Below are positions 5,550 to 8,309 of a stretch of 8,309 nucleotides of DNA, one piece after another. The notes under the pieces were generated by a model that saw only the letters and a list, made by a program, of their open reading frames with translations, was not told the origin of the DNA and did not search any database. The translations under genes were made by a program, and so were the position numbers. Each line of letters starts with the position of its first letter. The first letter of the stretch is position 1. This DNA comes from Betaproteobacteria bacterium (GTDB lineage: Bacteria; Pseudomonadota; Gammaproteobacteria; Burkholderiales; Burkholderiaceae_C): NCBI GenBank assembly GCA_009918225.1, contig RGEP01000072.1, forward strand, positions 1-8,309. The letters run 5' to 3'.

Positions 5550-6503
5550 ATGAACCAACTCGAACAACTCAAGCGCTGCACCACGGTGGTGGCCGACACC
5601 GGCAACTTCAAGCAGCTGGCTCAATTCGCGCCTCGCGATGCCACCACCAACCCTTCCCTCATCCTCAAGGCGGTGCAACAGGCTGAGTACGCGCCCTTGC
5701 TCGCCGAGGTGGTGGCGGCCCACCCGGGCCTGCCCTTGCCGCAGGTGATTGACCGTGTCTTGGTGCGCTTTGGCCTGGAGATCCTCAAGGTGGTGCCGGG
5801 CCGGGTGAGCACCGAAGTGGATGCGCGGCTGAGCTTTGACCGGGCCGCCACCGTCCAGCGGGCCCGCGACATCATGGCCCTCTACGCTGCTGCGGGTGTG
5901 GGCCGTGAACGGGTGCTCATCAAGGTGGCGGCCACCTGGGAAGGCATACAAGCAGCGGCCGAGTTGGAGCGTGAAGGCATCCACTGCAACCTCACCTTGC
6001 TGTTCGCGTTCTGCCAGGCCGTGGCCTGTGGCGACGCGGGGGTGCAGCTGATTTCTCCCTTTGTGGGCCGGATCTACGACTGGGCCAAGAAGCAGGCCGG
6101 CAACAGCTGGGACGAGGCGGCCATGGCCGGTGTGAACGATCCGGGTGTGCGCTCGGTGGCGCAGATCTTTCAGTACTACAAGCACTTCGGCATTCACACC
6201 GAGGTGATGGGTGCGAGCTTTCGCAATGTGGGGCAGATCCTGGCCTTGGCGGGCTGCGACCTGTTGACCATCAGCCCGGAGTTGTTGGCACAACTGCAAA
6301 GCCGCGAAGAGCCCGTGGCCGTTCAGCTCAGTGCCCAAGCCGCCCGTCAGCAGCCGCAAACGCGGGTGCGCTACGACGAAGCCGCTTTCCGTTACGCCCT
6401 CAATGCCGATGCCATGGCCACGGAAAAGCTGGCCGAAGGCATCCGCGCCTTTGCGGCCGACGCGGAAAAGCTCGACGCCCTCGTGCTGGCCCAGCGCGCC
6501 TGA
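5550..6503 (+). CDS. tal: Transaldolase (TalB type)
   Basis: Transfers a dihydroxyacetone unit from sedoheptulose-7-phosphate to glyceraldehyde-3-phosphate, giving erythrose-4-phosphate and fructose-6-phosphate in the non-oxidative pentose phosphate pathway. The product has 317 residues, the same length as E. coli TalB, and begins MNQLEQLKRCTTVVADTGNF, which aligns with the TalB N-terminus and keeps the conserved Asp16. The first signature DATTNPSLIL is at residues 30-39. The active-site segment VLIKVAATWEGIQAAAEL carries the Schiff-base lysine as Lys125. CNLTLLFAFCQAVA, SPFVGRIYDW and ASFRNVGQI are also typical. It is divergent from zwf and followed by pgi, whose start is 28 bases after the tal stop, so the two probably form one transcript. 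The stop codon sits in the loop of a strong GC inverted repeat (6494-6510). Confidence 0.97.
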   Translation: MNQLEQLKRCTTVVADTGNFKQLAQFAPRDATTNPSLILKAVQQAEYAPLLAEVVAAHPGLPLPQVIDRVLVRFGLEILKVVPGRVSTEVDARLSFDRAATVQRARDIMALYAAAGVGRERVLIKVAATWEGIQAAAELEREGIHCNLTLLFAFCQAVACGDAGVQLISPFVGRIYDWAKKQAGNSWDEAAMAGVNDPGVRSVAQIFQYYKHFGIHTEVMGASFRNVGQILALAGCDLLTISPELLAQLQSREEPVAVQLSAQAARQQPQTRVRYDEAAFRYALNADAMATEKLAEGIRAFAADAEKLDALVLAQRA

Positions 6504-6510
6504 GGCGCGC
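6494..6510. repeat. GC-rich hairpin centred on the tal stop codon
   Basis: GCGCGCC-TGA-GGCGCGC is a perfect inverted repeat with 7-base arms, and its 3-base loop is exactly the tal stop codon (6501-6503). No T-run follows, so it is not a standard intrinsic terminator. In the mRNA it could form a stable stem between tal and pgi that affects transcript stability or relative expression. It could also be chance in GC-rich DNA. Confidence 0.6.
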
Positions 6511-6517
6511 ACCGGAT

Positions 6518-6525
6518 GGGAAGGA
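6518..6525 (+). promoter_or_regulatory. Ribosome binding site of pgi
   Basis: GGGAAGGA ends six bases before ATG 6532 and abuts the alternative in-frame ATG at 6526. The spacing therefore supports 6532 as the start. Confidence 0.65.
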
Positions 6526-6531
6526 ATGGAG

Positions 6532-8175
6532 ATGAGCACGAGGCTTGAAGAGGCCCAGTCCAGCGCGCTGCGGGGCGACCGCACACCGCAGTGGTCCGAG
6601 CTCAGCGCCTGGGTACAAGCGCCTGGTGCCGGGCGCCAAGGCGGGGCGTACCGCCACTATGACTTGCGCCAGGCCTTCACCCAAAACCCGCAGCGCTTTG
6701 ACCAGTTCAGCCTGCAGGCGCCGGGCGTGTTTGCCGACCTCAGCAAGAACCTGTGGGACGAACCCGTGCGTGCACGGCTCTTGGCAATGGCGCAGGCTTG
6801 CGGTGTGCTGCAGCAGCGCGACGCCATGTTTGCCGGTGCGGTGGCCAACCCCACCGAGGGTCGGGCGGTGTTGCACACGGCGCTTCGCGCGCCGCGAGGG
6901 CAGGGTCCGCATGCCGAAGAGGTGCACGCCGTGCTCGACCGGATGCTGGCCTATGCGCATTCGATGCGTGACGTGGAAAGCAGCGGCATTCGCGACGTGG
7001 TCAACATCGGCATCGGCGGCAGCGACCTGGGACCGCAGATGGTGGTGGCGGCCCTGGACGCCCAGGTGCACCCCCAGCTGCGTTTCCACTTCGTCAGCAA
7101 CGTCGACGGGCACGACTTGGCTCCGGTGCTGCGCCAGCTCGACCCGCAGCGCACCCTGTTCATCGTGGCCTCCAAGACCTTCACCACCCAGGAAACCCTG
7201 GCCAATGCCCATGCGGCCAAGGCCTGGTTCCTGGCTCAAGGGGGCACGGACATTGCCCGTCACTTCGTGGGCGTGACCACCAACCTGGAGGCTGCGGCGG
7301 CCTTCGGCATCACCACCACCTTCGGCTTTTGGGACTGGGTTGGTGGCCGCTATTCCCTGTGGGGCGCCATTGGCCTGCCGATTGCCATCGCCCTGGGCGA
7401 GGACGGATTCAGGGCCTTGTTGCAAGGCGCCCATGCCATGGACCAACACTTCCAGCAGGCCGAGCCTCAGGCCAACCTGCCGCTGCAACTGGGCCTGCTC
7501 GACGTCTGGTATCGCAACTTCTTGGGCTTCAGCAGCCGCAGCGTGGCCCCTTACCACCAGGGCTTGCGTCGATTCCCGGCTTACTTGCAGCAGTTGGAAA
7601 TGGAGTCCAATGGCAAGTCGGTGGACGTACAGGGCCAGGCCCTGCCCTATGCCACCAGCCCTGTGGTGTGGGGCGAGCCGGGCACCAACGGCCAGCACGC
7701 CTACTTCCAAATGCTGCACCAGGGCACCGACGTGATCCCGGTGGAGTTCATCGCGGTGAAGACGCCGACCCACGGCTGGCCCGACCTGCACCGCAAGCTG
7801 CTGGCCAACTGCCTGGCCCAAAGCCAAGCCCTGATGCTGGGCAAGCGGGCCGAAGAGGCCGCGCTGGAACGCCCACCGACCGCCTCGGCCGCCATGGTGC
7901 CGCAGGTGCTGGCACAACACCGCACCTTTGCAGGCAACCGCCCCAGCACCACCTTCGTGCTGCAAGCCCTGAACCCCTACACCTTAGGGGCGCTGGTGGC
8001 GATGTACGAGCACCGGGTGTTCACCAGCGCCGCGGTGTGGGGCATCAACGCCTTTGACCAGTGGGGCGTGGAACTGGGCAAAGCGCTGTGCAACCAACTG
8101 CTGCCCCGCATGGACAGCGGCGACACCAGTGGCCTGGACGCCTCAACCGCGGGCTTGTTGGCGATGCTGCGCTGA
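6532..8175 (+). CDS. pgi: Glucose-6-phosphate isomerase
   Basis: Reversibly converts glucose-6-phosphate and fructose-6-phosphate in the cytoplasm. Next to tal and zwf it would recycle transaldolase-made fructose-6-phosphate into the Zwf substrate. From ATG 6532 the product has 547 residues (E. coli 549). Visible motifs are the sugar-phosphate loop NIGIGGSDLGPQM (158-170), SKTFTTQET (214-222), signature 1 DWVGGRYSLWGAIG (268-281, with Arg273), catalytic Glu358 in QLEMESNGK, His389 in GTNGQHAYFQMLHQGT, and signature 2 GINAFDQWGVELGK ending at Lys517. All expected catalytic residues are present. ATG 6526 is in frame and would add two residues, but the ribosome site spacing favours 6532. The stop abuts the stop of a convergent amidohydrolase gene. 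It is probably co-transcribed with tal and so likely shares its HexR control. Confidence 0.97.
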   Translation: MSTRLEEAQSSALRGDRTPQWSELSAWVQAPGAGRQGGAYRHYDLRQAFTQNPQRFDQFSLQAPGVFADLSKNLWDEPVRARLLAMAQACGVLQQRDAMFAGAVANPTEGRAVLHTALRAPRGQGPHAEEVHAVLDRMLAYAHSMRDVESSGIRDVVNIGIGGSDLGPQMVVAALDAQVHPQLRFHFVSNVDGHDLAPVLRQLDPQRTLFIVASKTFTTQETLANAHAAKAWFLAQGGTDIARHFVGVTTNLEAAAAFGITTTFGFWDWVGGRYSLWGAIGLPIAIALGEDGFRALLQGAHAMDQHFQQAEPQANLPLQLGLLDVWYRNFLGFSSRSVAPYHQGLRRFPAYLQQLEMESNGKSVDVQGQALPYATSPVVWGEPGTNGQHAYFQMLHQGTDVIPVEFIAVKTPTHGWPDLHRKLLANCLAQSQALMLGKRAEEAALERPPTASAAMVPQVLAQHRTFAGNRPSTTFVLQALNPYTLGALVAMYEHRVFTSAAVWGINAFDQWGVELGKALCNQLLPRMDSGDTSGLDASTAGLLAMLR

Positions 8176-8185
8176 TCAGCGCGGC
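8166..8185. terminator. Palindrome over back-to-back stop codons, possible bidirectional hairpin
   Basis: GCGCTGATCAGCGC (8169-8182) is a perfect palindrome centred exactly between the pgi stop (TGA 8173-8175) and the convergent gene's stop (TCA 8176-8178). In pgi-sense RNA the stem can extend to 8166-8185 through a G-U pair and two more G-C pairs. There is no T-run on either side, so a role as terminator is weak. It is the only structure at this convergent junction that could slow either transcript. Confidence 0.4.
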
Positions 8186-8309
8186 GCCAGCCAGCGCTCC
8201 ACCAGGCGCACCCACAGGCTGCCGCCGGGGCCAATCAGCTCGTCATTGAAGTCGTAGTTGGGGTTGTGCAAGGTGCAGGGCCCCATGCCGTGGCCGGGCG
8301 TGCGGTGGT
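8176..8309 (-). CDS. M20-family amidohydrolase, C-terminal end only
   Basis: The - strand frame ending at TGA 8178-8176 is open to the window edge. It encodes 43 residues ending in TLHNPNYDFNDELIGPGG, then SLWVRLVERWLAPR. The LHNPxYDFND motif followed by a Gly-containing turn and a W/Y-V-R-L-V/A-E helix is characteristic of the C-terminus of M20-family (hippurate hydrolase/HipO-like) amidohydrolases. The histidine in that motif is a metal ligand in the family. Substrate cannot be judged from this fragment. The gene converges on pgi with zero bases between the two stop codons. Confidence 0.75.
   Translation of the reverse strand, partial: HRTPGHGMGPCTLHNPNYDFNDELIGPGGSLWVRLVERWLAPR

Noticed and set aside
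5448..6584. Upstream extension of the zwf frame on the - strand, making an 865-residue frame
   Set aside because: It is antisense to tal. G6PD homology begins at ATG 5447 and the extension would cover the operator.
6400..7965. 521-residue open frame on the - strand
   Set aside because: It is antisense to pgi, which carries all its catalytic motifs. There is no domain in the shadow frame.
8169..8182. Reading the palindrome as a standard rho-independent terminator
   Set aside because: There is no T-run on either side, so only a weak hairpin role is kept.

Overview
The window looks like the chromosome of a high-GC betaproteobacterium, most likely order Burkholderiales and plausibly family Comamonadaceae. 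The reasons are the strong G/C bias at third codon positions, an mla operon with mlaA inside it, and a HexR-type regulator beside zwf, tal and pgi. The genus is an inference from protein style and gene order only. All the genes have recognisable families. I see no mobile element, CRISPR array, rRNA or tRNA, and no gene-free stretch longer than about 100 bases.

Region 1 (about 1-3101, + strand) is the distal part of an mla operon for retrograde phospholipid transport between the outer and inner membranes. The order is mlaE (5' end outside the window), mlaD, mlaA, mlaC, mlaB. From mlaD on, the genes are packed with 4-base stop/start overlaps or nearly so. MlaE (permease), MlaD (inner-membrane MCE protein) and MlaB (STAS protein) would form the inner-membrane ABC complex with an MlaF ATPase presumably encoded just upstream. 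MlaC is the periplasmic carrier. MlaA is the outer-membrane component, here with an unusual N-terminus.

Region 2 (about 3098-8175) is a sugar-phosphate block of two divergent units. On the - strand are zwf (glucose-6-phosphate dehydrogenase) and then a hexR-like RpiR/SIS regulator. On the + strand are tal (transaldolase) and then pgi (glucose-6-phosphate isomerase). The 102-base gap between zwf and tal holds a perfect 15-base palindrome, TGTAACAAAGTTACA, which fits the known HexR operator pattern. This suggests that HexR controls both arms and, through zwf, itself. Biochemically, Tal releases fructose-6-phosphate, Pgi converts it to glucose-6-phosphate and Zwf oxidises that to make NADPH, feeding the Entner-Doudoroff or pentose phosphate route.

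The hexR C-terminus appears frameshifted. The conserved tail is present in another frame, and its stop overlaps the mlaB stop tail to tail.

Region 3 (8176-8309, - strand) is the C-terminal end of an M20-family amidohydrolase. Its stop codon directly abuts the pgi stop within a perfect palindrome.

No previously undescribed multi-gene system is evident. The points most worth following up are the hexR frameshift, the HexR operator with a second palindrome beside it, the lipobox-less MlaA, and the palindromes placed on stop codons.
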